The position numbers and the translations under genes were made by a program. 64,000 nucleotides of DNA from Trachythela sp. YZ-2020 (Eukaryota; Cnidaria; Anthozoa; Malacalcyonacea; Clavulariidae), in contig JADLSH010000155.1 of the NCBI GenBank assembly GCA_016169945.1, positions 2,239,501 to 2,303,500 of the forward strand, read 5' to 3'. How positions within the stretch are numbered: position 1 is the first letter of the stretch; each line of letters opens with the position of its first letter. Positions 1 to 11,063 of this stretch are shown here, one piece after another. A model generated the notes under the pieces. It searched no databases. It was not told the DNA's origin and saw nothing but the letters and a program-made list of their open reading frames with translations.

Positions 1-1362
1 TGGCGATCTAAAGTTCATCAAAAATCGTGGACGCTTGGCTATGGTTCAAGGTTGGTCGATGGTCATCTCACTGATTTCAAAAATAGACCGGACTGTCATG
101 GAAACTAGCCCAGTGATTGGTCAAAATATAGTTTGACTTTATAAATTCTGACTACAGCAAAATAATATTTCTTTTGCAATTTAGTATTTTTTGAAAGCTT
201 TTGACAGCTTTATAAGCATTTTTTTAACAATATCACGACAATTAAATATTAAGAGAAATTTATATGGAGCCAAACGAAGAACGGCCAGATATAAACGAAA
301 AAGAAGCCGAAAGGCTGGCGAAAAGTACGTCAACGTCAGGGGCGTGGCGACGGGGGGATTTTTAATCGAAAAACCGTGACAAATTAGGGAAAAATTGAGC
401 GAATTGTGATTCTTCGTGTCTCTAAACATAGTAGTGTAGCGCAATTTTTACAGTATATTACCGAAAAATTTGGGCGAGCGGGGGGGGACTCGACGTTTTA
501 TTTGTTTTTCGTCGGGCAAAATTGGTTCACCCCCTAATGCTGTAACCCTAGTTACGCCCCTGAGTTGGTCAATAGACTAGTGCAGAATTACTGGAGTGTA
601 GCATACAAAAGTTAAAAAATGCTTGCATTTGAAAAATTTACTAAAAACAAGGACACTAAAGGCAATTGAAAGCTGTTTGGGCCAGTTACGAATAAATTTC
701 ATAGTTAAATTGTAATTGCTAAACATGCTTGTTAGCAATGTAACATTTATAACCCTTTCAGAGTCGAAGTGATATTTGTGTAGTTCAAAGAACGTTAGAA
801 GCGGCTTATCACAGGGCCCTTTTTAATTACCCCCCCCCTGTAAAGCTTGGTCCGTTTAGATGGGATATATAAAAAATTGTCTCAGAAAATGCGGGAATTC
901 AAGCTACAGAAACTCAAGAATCAGACCCCCCACCATGTTCGCGAATCTTCAATTTACCAGGTTGTTAGGTACCTTTTCGTTGATATGCCCCTCCCCTAAC
1001 CATTTCTTAAAAAAGCCCTGGCTTAGAAAGTCCCTTTCTATTCAGGTTTTTAAAAATTCTTTCGTTTTCCCCTATAATTTTGATACAAAAGTTTGTATAT
1101 AGAAAGACAAAAAAGTTGGTTATTTTTATCGGAAAAGTTGGTCATAATGATATTACATGCACCCCTACCCCCCCAATCGTGATTCGTTCGCCACGCCCCT
1201 CGTCAACGTGGGCCGCGAGAAACGACAGAAGAAAAAGAAACTCGCGTGGAAAAACGCCGAGATCCTGATTTTGGAAAATAATGCAAGTATCAGCTTATAA
1301 AGTTTAAGCCATGGGAAGGTAAAGCATCAAATGCTTGGGATAATCAGGATGAGAGTGATGAC
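1..1362. other. AT-rich non-coding stretch, no gene seen
   Basis: I see no convincing coding signal. The open frames are short and lack domain motifs. Several C- or G-runs occur (near 480, 830 and 1170) in otherwise AT-rich sequence. The right edge leads into the helicase remnant. Confidence 0.5.
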
Positions 1363-2709
1363 ATGTTTATTAACACTTACTATTTGTTTTTTCAGACTGA
1401 TTTTGCTGAAGAGAATATATTTAGGTATTCTGTTGAATCAGAAATGGTTCATGCTGCACATTCTGGTCAAAGCTATGAAAATGATGAGAGTGATGATCAA
1501 AGTGATGATGAAAGTGAAGTTGATCTTAACGACGAGGAGAAAGTTGATGATTGGATGTTGTGGTGCGGAATCAACCAACATTATGAGGAAGCAGGGAATG
1601 GGATGTCAAACAGTGAAACGCTCGACTGGTTTGAAGCGGTAAGTGCTGTGCCTACAGATTTGATAAATGAATCTCCAGGGTGATATATAAACAGAGAAAG
1701 GATTGCGAGGAATTTGGTCACCAAGGATACCGACAAGATGGTCAAAAACTTGTTGTCGATCCAGAGACCTTGAACGAAAAACAACGACTGGCTTTTGACA
1801 TTATCACATCTCAGAATGGTGATAATCCTTACCCTGTTCATATGAGCCGGAACAGGTAAAACATACTTATTTAGTGCTATGAAACAACTATTAGGTGATC
1901 AGTGTATTGCTACAGCAACCACTGGGATTGCAGCCTTTAGTGTTAATGGTCAAATACTTCATTCTGCTGCTCAGCTTCCTATTCAGGAGATTACAGGGTG
2001 ATTCTTTGCAACGATTACAACTGAGGCTAGAAGGCAAGAGGTATCTAATTATTGATGAAATGTCAATGATTGGACATAAAATGCTATCATGGTTGGATAA
2101 TAGATTACGTGCTGGCACTGGAAAGGAAAATGTCGCTTTGGCTTGTATGGCAAAAATTTTAATGGGTGATTTTGGTCAATTGCCACCTGTATGTGATAGG
2201 CCAATGTACATTACTGGAAATGGATCAGTAATAAGTGACCATGGTTACAGTATGTATCTGACATTTGATTCTGTAATCATTTTAGAGCAAGTTATGCGTC
2301 AGGCTGGTGAAGATCGAGAGGCAATTGCATTTAAGCATTATTGAGGAGAATAGGAAATGGTCAAGTTACAGAGGATGACTGGAAACTATTGTTGCAACAT
2401 TCGACAACCAATGTACCAATGGATCAGTTTACCGTTACTATTCGGCTGTACTTTGACACAAGGAGTGTCGCTGAATACAATTATAAGAAGCTATATATTA
2501 GAGATTGGACAGCAAGACATTCTGGTCGTCGGGCAAGTGCAGAAACATCTGACGATGCTGGTGGCTTAGAAGCAATCCTGTTTTTGTCTACAAAAGCAGA
2601 AGTAATGCTGGCGTGCAAACTGTGGGCTGAATTTTGTCTTTGCAACATTGGCTCTTTTGGAACTGTTGAGCTGGTTTGGTTTGCAGAAAATATGGGTGGA
2701 ACAGCCTGA
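1363..2709 (+). pseudogene. Broken PIF1-type helicase, probably Helitron-derived
   Basis: Helicase motifs of the PIF1 family (superfamily 1B) appear in order but in different frames. A Q-motif-like LNEKQRLAFDII lies at 1770-1805, Walker A AGTGKT at 1846-1863, Walker B IIDEMSMIG around 2048-2074, GDFGQLPPV at 2165-2191, and a VMRQ segment near 2290. A further helicase piece follows in the frame of 2341-2709 (NGQVTEDDWKLL). At least three frame changes and internal stops make it non-functional. An acidic segment at 1480-1560 precedes the helicase. PIF1 helicases with this motif spacing are typical of the C-terminal half of animal Helitron proteins, but no Rep (HUH) domain is visible upstream, so the Helitron assignment is inference. 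A decayed cellular PIF1 copy is the alternative. Confidence 0.75.
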
Positions 2710-2902
2710 ACCAGTATTGTGGAACCGCTTGAACCCATGGTCTTATGTAAGTCGCGACTTATTTTCTCCCGTATAAATTGCCCTATTGTGAGTCCTTAAC
2801 ATTATTACATTAATCTATCACTTGAATGTGGAATAACATTTCTTATATCTATTAAAGATTACAAAATTGAAATATCATGAAAAGCAATTTGAAATTTGAA
2901 CA

Positions 2903-3378
2903 TGGATACCTATCTAGTACGCACACCTCTCTAATACGGACACGTCTTTAACACAGACACTTCTCTAATACGGACACCTTCCTAATACGGACACCTCTTT
3001 AACAGGGGCACCTCTCTAATACGGACACATCTCTAATACGTTCACCTCTCTAGTACAGATACCTCTCCAATGCGGATACGTCTCTAATACGGAAATCTAT
3101 ATATCTAATTAGGACACTTCTCTAATACGGACACCTCTCTAGTACGGATACCGCATTAGCAAGGACACCTATCTAATACCGACACCTCTCTAATACGTGC
3201 ACCTCTCTAATATGGACACCTCTCCAATACGGACACCTCTTTTATACGGACACCTCTTTAATACGGACACCTCTCTAATACAGACAGCTCTCCAATACGG
3301 ATACATTTCTAGTACGGGCACCTCTCCATTCCGTTTTTAAGACCTCTATAATACGGACCCTTTCTAATACGGACAAAA
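2903..3378. repeat. 17-bp minisatellite (CTCTCTAATACGGACAC)n
   Basis: About 27 imperfect head-to-tail copies of the 17-base unit CTCTCTAATACGGACAC. Most copies differ by one to three bases, and a few spacers (about 3090-3110 and 3340-3350) interrupt the phase. A 17-base period is not codon-compatible, and no long ORF crosses it. Confidence 0.9.
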
Positions 3379-4260
3379 ACACAAAATATTTGCTCAGAGA
3401 GCAAACGCATATAAAATTAACTTCCTTTTGCGGTCAACGCAGATGATGGTTTTCCTACTTTGTATATTCCTGTTTGAATTTACACAAAGCACTTAAGTGT
3501 GTACAATCATAGACAAACGAGAGGAATGGGCTGGAAACGCCATTGTCCCATAATTGTCGTCGGGGATTTTGTCGCCGTACATTTTGTTGCCGGGAAAATT
3601 GTCGTTGGGGATTTTGCCATGCGGGGGTTTTGTTGGTATCCCTTTGACAAGGCATTTATCTCCAAAAAATTTCAAGTAACGTTTGTAAAACGATTTTATA
3701 TATGGACACAGTCTTTCGTTTTTCAAATATTTATTTAACATTTAAATACATACAATGTTAAAATACTACGGTGTTTATCTATTTGTGCGAGTGTAAATAC
3801 CAAGTTCAGATATGTTATGCACACAAATGGTAAAACTAATGTTCTTTTAAACTAAACTCTATTTTAAACTAATTACACACTACATATATTTGATTCTCAG
3901 TGCAACTAAACAAACCATTCTTAATATATTAGAATTTTATAGCACCAATCAAGTCCATTCTACTCCACTGTCACTTAATTAGATAATAATCTTTCTTATA
4001 TACTGATATACACGCAGCTTTTGAAAATTATCTTCAAAGATACAGCATGCGACAGGACAACAAGAGCGACGAGATTTGTCAAAAAGACTATTGCAAATAA
4101 CAGCCTTCTATTTCTAAATCTTTTGTCAATGGTTATTGCTCAATTCAAACAATTTATGGTTTTAAATAGTAGCCTTCATTTAAATAGCCGTTCGCATATT
4201 CCAAATAGGGGCAACACAATGCATGTCAATGGGAATTTTGTTGAACATAATGCTACGTTC
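3379..4260. other. Non-coding, nothing recognised
   Basis: AT-rich sequence between the minisatellite and the hAT element. Short ORFs lack recognisable motifs. The phrase GTCG-CCGGG-AATTGTCG around 3550-3620 shows short internal repetition of a GGGATTTTG-like motif. Confidence 0.4.
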
Positions 4261-4886
4261 CAAGGGAAATAGGTCCTTCCCGATTATGCTAGCATAATTT
4301 CAGCATAATTTGGCTTAACGAGCATTATTTTGGCATTTTTCTAAAAAAAGAATGGCTAGCATAATTTAGCAGTTTTCGCTAATTTCGTCTGCATTTTGGT
4401 TGTTAAAAAGCATAACTTTGCATTTTTTGGTGTTCATAGTGTTCATGCAGTTTTGCTAGCCAGTTTTGTTCATGGGCTTCAGTAGTGAAACAAGTCCTGT
4501 TGTCTGCAGCTGAGAGAGTATTCTCGATACTCAAATCATCATTTAACGACCAACAGGAATGTGCCCTAGTGGACTACTCGCAAGCCAGTATAATGTTGCA
4601 GTACAACAAGCGATGAACACTTTAAACAATTATTTATGTTTAACATTTAAAGTTTTAACATTTAAAGTCTAAACATTATGTTTGCATGAACCTTTTGTTA
4701 AGGAAAAGCACACGTTATGCCTTATTTTGTTTGTGTTTCTTCTAAATAAAACCAAGCATTTTTTAACCAAAGGAGCATAATTTTGAAAAATGAGCATGAT
4801 TTGAGCATTTTGGGGGGAAACGAGCGTTGCTAGAAGCATAAAATGCCAGTTTTACTAGCATAATCGGGAAGGGCCTACAAGGGAAA
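4261..4886 (+). mobile_element. hAT-family DNA transposon relic with TIRs and target duplication
   Basis: The left end TAGGTCCTTCCCGATTATGC (from 4270) matches the reverse complement of the right end (to 4877) with one difference over the first 20 bases. Both ends are flanked by CAAGGGAAA (4261-4269 and 4878-4886), a duplication of 8 to 9 bp; hAT elements make 8-bp duplications. Subterminal AGCATAATTT-like motifs recur on both sides, as expected of transposase-binding repeats. The interior keeps only the C-terminal end of a transposase, so at about 608 bp this is an internally deleted, non-autonomous copy. Confidence 0.85.
4494..4616 (+). pseudogene. hAT transposase C-terminal (dimerisation) fragment
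   Basis: Forty codons and a stop encode the conserved C-terminal block of hAT transposases. Recognisable pieces are SAAERVFSILKSSF and later ALVDYSQASIMLQYN. The AERxFS motif is the hallmark of the hAT C-terminal dimerisation region. The fragment lies inside the TIR-bounded element. Everything upstream, including the catalytic residues, is missing, so it cannot act alone. Most transposase sequence was probably lost by internal deletion before or after this insertion. Confidence 0.85.
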
Positions 4887-6540
4887 TGTACTCTTCTTGA
4901 GTCTTGATATGGTTTTCAAAGGAATTTACCATATTTCGTGCCTGCTATACTTACAATATGGCTTCGGCTATCAAGAAACCAACTTTTCTGATTTTTAGAC
5001 TTTAAACTGACAGTAGTTAAGCGGCGGTTGGACAGGAAAACTATATGGCCGAGCGAAATTGTTGCATTATTGCTGAAAGAGATGCGAAAAAAGTGTGCAT
5101 TTGTCTGGAGAGATTTCAACCGTGGCTTGAATGAACCAAATGACTAGTAAAACAACTCAACTCGAAGACTGACATGCAATAGTCTAATTTGAAATGTATT
5201 TGAAATTTGAAATTTAACCTGTTCTCTAAGTCCAAGATATTTCCGCCAGTGGAACTAGCTTATTTCCGTGTGTCCATATTTTGAATTTATTAAAACTTAA
5301 AAGTTTCTATTTTGCTTGGGTAATTTAACTTGGATAGGACTTTCCATCTCACCGACTGTGCAATGAAACGTTCCGGCAAACGAGTCTGGCGGCTATCTCA
5401 CATGACGAAATATTTTCAGATTTTTGTTAAAAAATAGCACTGCATGGGCATTTCCTAGGTACGTAACATCACGTGGATGGGCCATACACACTTTGCTAAT
5501 ATCTTCATAAGCCAGTTCGGAGTTTCCGGGTAAAAGTGCAGTTAAAAACTCCGAATTGGCTTGCGTTATCAATATGCGTGTCTGGTGCATGCCGCGGAAA
5601 TTGGTTGTGTCGCATGAATACTATTAACTGCCATGCTAGCCGGGAACGTGTGCCTAAAGTCCAAAATATGAGTATTATAATATCACCATGAAAGTATTAT
5701 TCAAGAAAAGGATGATCGGAGTTCTGCAGATGTTTTCAAGGCTTTTATATATTATCAATTTAGGTATACTATAAATCCGCTATTACTCGTTATATTCATT
5801 ACTCGTTACTCATCAACACCAAATTTATTGAAAACGTTAACTCTTTGTACGATTAAATTTGAAAATGTTGTAAACAAAGCTTGCCTGTGAGCGGAACGGA
5901 CTTGACTACTACTTTAACAAATTTCCAACAAACACAAATTAAAGAAATATATTAATTATAAGTTATTAATTATAAGTTATTAAAATATTAATTAACGTGG
6001 ATATAATATCAATATATCATAATATTGAGTGTGCAAAAGGACATGCAATATAGTTAAGAAATAAGTTACATTATAAGAGGTTTATTTACAAGGGACAGAA
6101 CATCACAACTTCACAAAGCCGAATTTAGCGGATGCTTCAATTCGACTCGTGCAGTCACGCGAGTATATTACGTCATGCTAAATATTCCGCTATTTTTTTG
6201 GGTGGCATTATGGCGGCCGTTGGAGTGCCGTTTTTTCCCTGCAGGGTGGCCGGAGAGGGGGCGGGGAGGTGGAGAAAGTGGGACAAGAATCATCAAAATC
6301 CCATCGAAGGGACGTGACAGCTAAATATTTTCTCGATTGCCCTTGCGATAAAGGTATACCGGCAAAAAAACTTACTTTAGTAAAAGGAACATTTTTTTCA
6401 AAAATACTTGAATTAAAAGTAGAAAGTAAAAGTGCAGTTGTCTGTAACCTGTAAAATGGGGAGGGTGGGCGGTTGTTTTAACACTCATGACTCAATCAAC
6501 AATAGTCACATAAATCTTATCTGCCACACCTATAAACTAT
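4887..6540. other. Non-coding, nothing recognised
   Basis: AT-rich sequence with only short ORFs lacking domain motifs. A small tandem repeat of AATTATAAGTTATT lies around 5950-5985. A GC-richer patch lies at 6215-6290. No gene, RNA or transposon end is visible. Confidence 0.4.
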
Positions 6541-6620
6541 CGCTGATTTTGCATTTGCTTATCTAACAGGCCATGATGAGCGCTGATTTTGCATTTGCTT
6601 ATCTAACAGGCCATGATGAG
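6541..6620. repeat. Perfect 40-bp tandem duplication
   Basis: Bases 6541-6580 and 6581-6620 are identical 40-mers beginning CGCTGATTTTGCATTTGC. No divergence is visible, so the duplication is recent. Confidence 0.95.
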
Positions 6621-7537
6621 CACCAAGTTCGGACTAACCTTAGCCTGTGTAGCAGCGTATCGTGTTTTTCGATCAATTTTTTTACACGGCAACAACAAGC
6701 AGGCTTCTAGCTGTTCAATGATACCTATTTCATATCATTATAAGGAAAAATGACCAAGTATGAATCGAATAAAATCTGTCGATCGAAATCGCATTTTTTC
6801 ACCATTGGGAATTGGGTGAAAATTATTGAAAACAAGTCCATTTGGATCTCAAATTCGTGAATTTTAAATTAAAAAAGCATAAATATGGATAAAATTAAAT
6901 GATTTTTCATAATTGTTTTAAGGTGGTCCTCTACCAAAAAAAATATTTTCCTTCGTTTTAACAGTATGAAACTCATCTGTTACTATCTTGTTTGGCTCGA
7001 TACTCTGACCAAAACAATATTTTGGTCCATGACACTGTTGCCATGGTTACCGAGATAAAGCACCCCCTGTGGCGAAATTCATGCAATTTTATAAACACAA
7101 TAACTAAATAAGCATTAATGATAAAATTCTGGAATAACTTTTATTTACTAACAAATAACATTGTCTAGGAGTTGAAGTAAAACAATCAACATTGAAACAT
7201 TATCACCAGTTTTATAGGTCAAAAACTGGAAGGGCATTTGACGACTCGCATGGAAATTGTCACCACTTCAAAACTATTCAACATAACTCAATTATGTTAG
7301 TTCAACTCCTAGAGCTTGATATGATGAGTCTATGCTGAAAATTTCATTACGATAGCTTCAATACCTCTTCAGATATCCTGCGCGCAATAATGGCAATCGC
7401 TAGTTTTGCTAATTCGAGAAAAATGCATTTAAAGTTCAATGTTCGGTTTATCAACATGATTGTCACATTAAGGTGGTCTTATACATTGAAAATTATTTTT
7501 TTTGTCCTCATTTTTACTCTAATATTATTGAATACGA

Positions 7538-7680
7538 GTGGCTAACACAAAATCACTCACTGTTATACAATTTGTGGATTACTGTTACAATTTTTAGTGA
7601 TAGAATATGGGTGGCTGACACAAAATCACTCACTGTTATACAAATTGTGGATTAGTGTTACAATTTTTAGTGATAGATAG
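7538..7680. repeat. 73-bp tandem duplication
   Basis: Two adjacent copies start at 7538 and 7611 with GTGGCTRACACAAAATCACT. They continue through a conserved GTTACAATTTTTAGTGATAG and differ at a few positions. They lie inside the TTAA-flanked element. Confidence 0.85.
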
Positions 7681-7858
7681 TTGATTATAGTTTATATATT
7701 CGGTATATAAATGTGCCCATATAGATATTTGGAAATTATGTAAAAGTTATATTTGTATATGCCAGTTTAAATAAACAACATATTTCAAGTGTATGCGCCT
7801 TATATTGGGAAACCTTTTATTTATTTATATTACACCCACAAATGAAAAATTCGACATG

Positions 7859-7924
7859 GAGCCTTCCTATATTTATATGTTTAGAAATTAGAGCCTTCCT
7901 ATATTTTATATGTTTAGAAATTAT
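7859..7924. repeat. 33-bp tandem duplication
   Basis: GAGCCTTCCTATATTT and its following bases are repeated back to back (7859-7890 and 7891-7923) with one extra base. It lies inside the TTAA-flanked element. Confidence 0.8.
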
Positions 7925-8606
7925 ACTAAGACTAATTCGGGGTCGAAATCACATAGCCAAACGCATCCTAAACGGGAGAGGTAGGCATATATATCATGAA
8001 AATGCCATGCTAGATTTTTTCAAAAATCTTTAACACGTACTATTTCAACACCTAAGTTTGGTTCCCATGCAGCTGTGACCTCCGCCGTTGCCGTCTTTAA
8101 AAAGACACCAATGTTTAACCCTTCGGTTCTTTGAAAGGTTATGGCAGATCGACTTTCGTCGGACTTTACATGATGTCCTCAATCAGTCATAGCCTTGAAG
8201 TGGAACCGTAATTACAGAAAATATATAGCACGAAAACAATTTGCTTTCACGCCATTATAACGCCTCTCCCGCCTAAATATAACCGACTTGTACTTGGTGT
8301 AATTTGAAATAAAATCGTTTAAAATCACTATAGAGCTAGGGAGGGGTAGGTGAGTACTCATTTGGAGGAAAAAACTTTTTCGTAAATGCTACAATGCTCG
8401 CGATTTTCCAATAACATGTCGTTGCTATGGTGGTTGCTACGGGACAAAATTTCAAACAACCTGCTATTTTCCCCTATTTATACATTTTACGCCCAACAAA
8501 TACAAAAATTAACACCAGAAAACGAAAAAAGAATCATTAATGATGCATAATATGGATAATTTCAAAATAGGATTTTCTTTTAAAATTTGGTATAGGACCA
8601 CCTTAA

Positions 8607-10014
8607 GCTTATTCTTTAGCAAGACACATTATTGATTACTTGCTTTTTCTTTTGTTATGCACAACTAATCACAGAGGTGGGAAAAGTGGTCATTTCTGCT
8701 TGGAATGATACAAAAAAGGTGTCAGTCAAAACCCTAATGGTTGCAAATATAGAAAAGTCAATTTTTTGCACGCAATATTGAGAATGCACAAGAGCACGCA
8801 AAAGTTTGATTACCTTTTTTATACACCCTGTGTATATACGAGTGATATACGAGAAGTATTGTTTTGTGGTATTAAAGACAAAAACGTGTTTTGGAACCCT
8901 AGACCATTAACAAGTCTGATAACCAACACTGATAATGCGTAGTCTACTGTATTAGTAGTTGATGTCAAACGCAGCGTGCCAGCACACTATTCTTGACACA
9001 GCTTGCGTTTATTTGTGCTCAGTCTTTTACGCCAGCTATGTGTGATTGCGCATCTCAGTTTCCGTCGGTCCGTTTGGATGTCTGGATATTTTGCGCTATA
9101 TATAGCTTACACCAATTTCAATTAGCTAACGTAATAAACGAAAGCAAGACGGAATTTTACGGCCCGTGCTATTAGATCTCTATTGACTGAATTATATTTT
9201 GTTTTTAATATGAATTTGTCTATTTCTTCAAAGATTCATCAAAGTCAGGAGCGTTTTAGCGCTCATTCCAGGGGAAAGCAGTGTCCTTTCATGACGTTAT
9301 CGGTGTTTTAAACAGCACGAAATAGCCCAATGTTTTTCCAATCAATATATTGAGAACGTCGAATTGAGGCTGCACTTTCCTTGGGATATAGTAGCTCCTA
9401 GTTTTCTACCTCTTTTATTCTATTTACTATGTCTAACCGTAAAATGCGTTAGCGCTAGCTGACCACTACCCTACACGAAAAAAGTTGCCATAGGCTTTCA
9501 GGAATTAGTTACCACTGGTTATAGATCTTCGTTTTTGTGAAAAAAAAGCCAGTTTACTTTAGAGACTTGATTGTGATTTATCTAAAGGAAAACGGCAATA
9601 AAATGATGCACAGATAACGCCATCCCAGACGTTAACGACGTTACTCTGATGCCTTCATCTGCACAATGTAATGACAATGATGTCGAAATATCGATCTATC
9701 AATTTTCATATCATCGCATTACTTTTACACATATGCCCAACTTTGGTTGCACCAAGTTTTATTAATGATTTACGTCTTGCACCAAGTATAGTTTAGGTTG
9801 ATCAAGTTTAATTGTTCTAGTTTCGCTAATTAAGGCATCGACGCTTAAAACAAGGATCTATAACCCAGGTGACATATTCTGAAAGTGGGCATCTTATTCC
9901 GAGGTCTATATTTGTTGAATTAAGGCTCCTCCCTCGTACCCAGGTGCTATTAAGGAACTACGACGAGTGAACAGAAGAAGAGTGTAGTCTCCCCATCAGC
10001 CACTTCAGGCATCG
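8607..10014. other. Non-coding, nothing recognised
   Basis: Lies downstream (3' side) of the minus-strand TLDc gene. ORFs are short and motif-free, and no clear repeat ends are seen. Confidence 0.4.
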
Positions 10015-10670
10015 GGCGCTCATTATAGCACTTGGATAATATAGAGGTTTTGCACAATCACGTGACTAAAGTCTAAATTCATTAACGTGCAACCTATAAA
10101 GCTGGCTGTTTAAACATGTTTTGTATGTCATTATAACAAATATTCATAATAAGTCGATACTGTACTATTATTCCCTCGCGAGTTAAGAAGGTTTGAATAA
10201 TTCGTCAGCAATATTTTCCGATGCTGTTAAAAACTAGGCTTTTCAAACCTAACGCGGAAAACTGAATTTAGCTTTTAAATGCAATATATAGTATCATATA
10301 TGATACCATCCAACATGGCAGCCAAAAAACAAATGCTCAAGGAAAGACGTGTTTTAATGCACATGTGAATATTCTATTTACTATGATACTATATATTTCT
10401 TTAAAAGCTAAATTGAGTTTTTCGTGTTAGATTTGGAAAAAACGTAGCGTTAAACGGCATTTGAAAATAATGCTGACGTTAGCAATAAGAATTATTCAAA
10501 CCTTCTTAACTCGTTAGGGGAATAATTGTATCGACTTGAAATTTGTTTTGAATACTTGTTATAATGGCATACAAAGTATGTTAAACAGCCAGCTTTATAG
10601 GTTCCACGCGTTAAAGATTGTAGAATTTAGTCACGTGATGGTGCAAAACTGCTATATAGCGCCTGGGTAT
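10015..10670. mobile_element. Fold-back (inverted-repeat) element beside the TLDc stop codon
   Basis: Two arms of roughly 260 bp (about 10030-10305 and 10370-10660) are reverse complements at about 80-90 percent by eye. Shared blocks include CCTATAAAGCTGGCTGTTTA, GAGTTAAGAAGGTTTGAATA and TCACGTGA. The loop is about 60 bp. It ends about 80 bp from the TLDc stop codon, so the gene's 3' UTR may run into it. The short ORF at 10536-10787 is part of this structure and not a gene. Confidence 0.8.
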
Positions 10671-10749
10671 GAGGCAGCTAAGACAATATACCAATATAAT
10701 TGTTTGCCAGTCAAAGATCTTTACCTTAAAGTGAAGAATGGGGAAAGTT

Positions 10750-11063
10750 CTATGTTAAATATAATACTTCGACTTCTGATGGAATGAAGGTGTTGCTTCC
10801 TGCAAGAAGGGAGTTAGTTTCGGGTTGGTTGAACTTGTAGCCTGAGGGAGGTTGATAGCAATTACCCAAATATGAGTGGGAAGCTGGAGATGAATCGGCG
10901 TTGCTCGCAATGTACATGTCAGTACTACCACAACCAAAGGCTGGCCCGTATATATCACCAGGACAAATTGCATTCGCGTCATTCTGGTCTATCAGGGGGG
11001 ACTTGAACGGCAGGAGATCATCATTGTTGCGAAGTGAAAACACAAAGGAACCAGGAGCAGATG
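10750..11063 (-). CDS. Terminal exon: C-terminal half of TLDc domain
   Basis: This last coding exon encodes the second half of a TLDc domain (about residues 491-594). It includes [19 protein letters not shown], a GPAFGCG segment, a YQPPSGY segment and [20 protein letters not shown] before a TAG stop. The acceptor GATACAG/CATCTGC starts it in phase 1 (G from the previous exon plus CA gives Ala), matching the donor at 23115. The frame stays open further upstream with a GTG, but the splice fit and the TLDc consensus favour 11063. Usual TLDc domains have GPxFGGG here; a Cys replaces one Gly. The previous exon lies 12 kb away. A fold-back element follows within 80 bp of the stop. Confidence 0.85.

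Larger units (their letters stand above)
6918..8606. mobile_element. TTAA-flanked TIR element (composite)
   Basis: The left end TTAAGGTGGTCCTCTACC (6918) is mirrored at the right by GGTATAGGACCACCTTAA (to 8606). TTAA may be the target duplication, as for piggyBac-like and some MITE families. A third, internal copy of the end, TTAAGGTGGTCTTATAC, starts at 7468 in the left-end orientation, so two elements may be nested or one end duplicated. The interior has no transposase motifs and holds two short tandem duplications. Confidence 0.65.

Noticed and set aside
10536..10787. 83-codon plus-strand ORF
   Set aside because: It lies in the right arm of the fold-back element and over the antisense of the TLDc exon; no motif.
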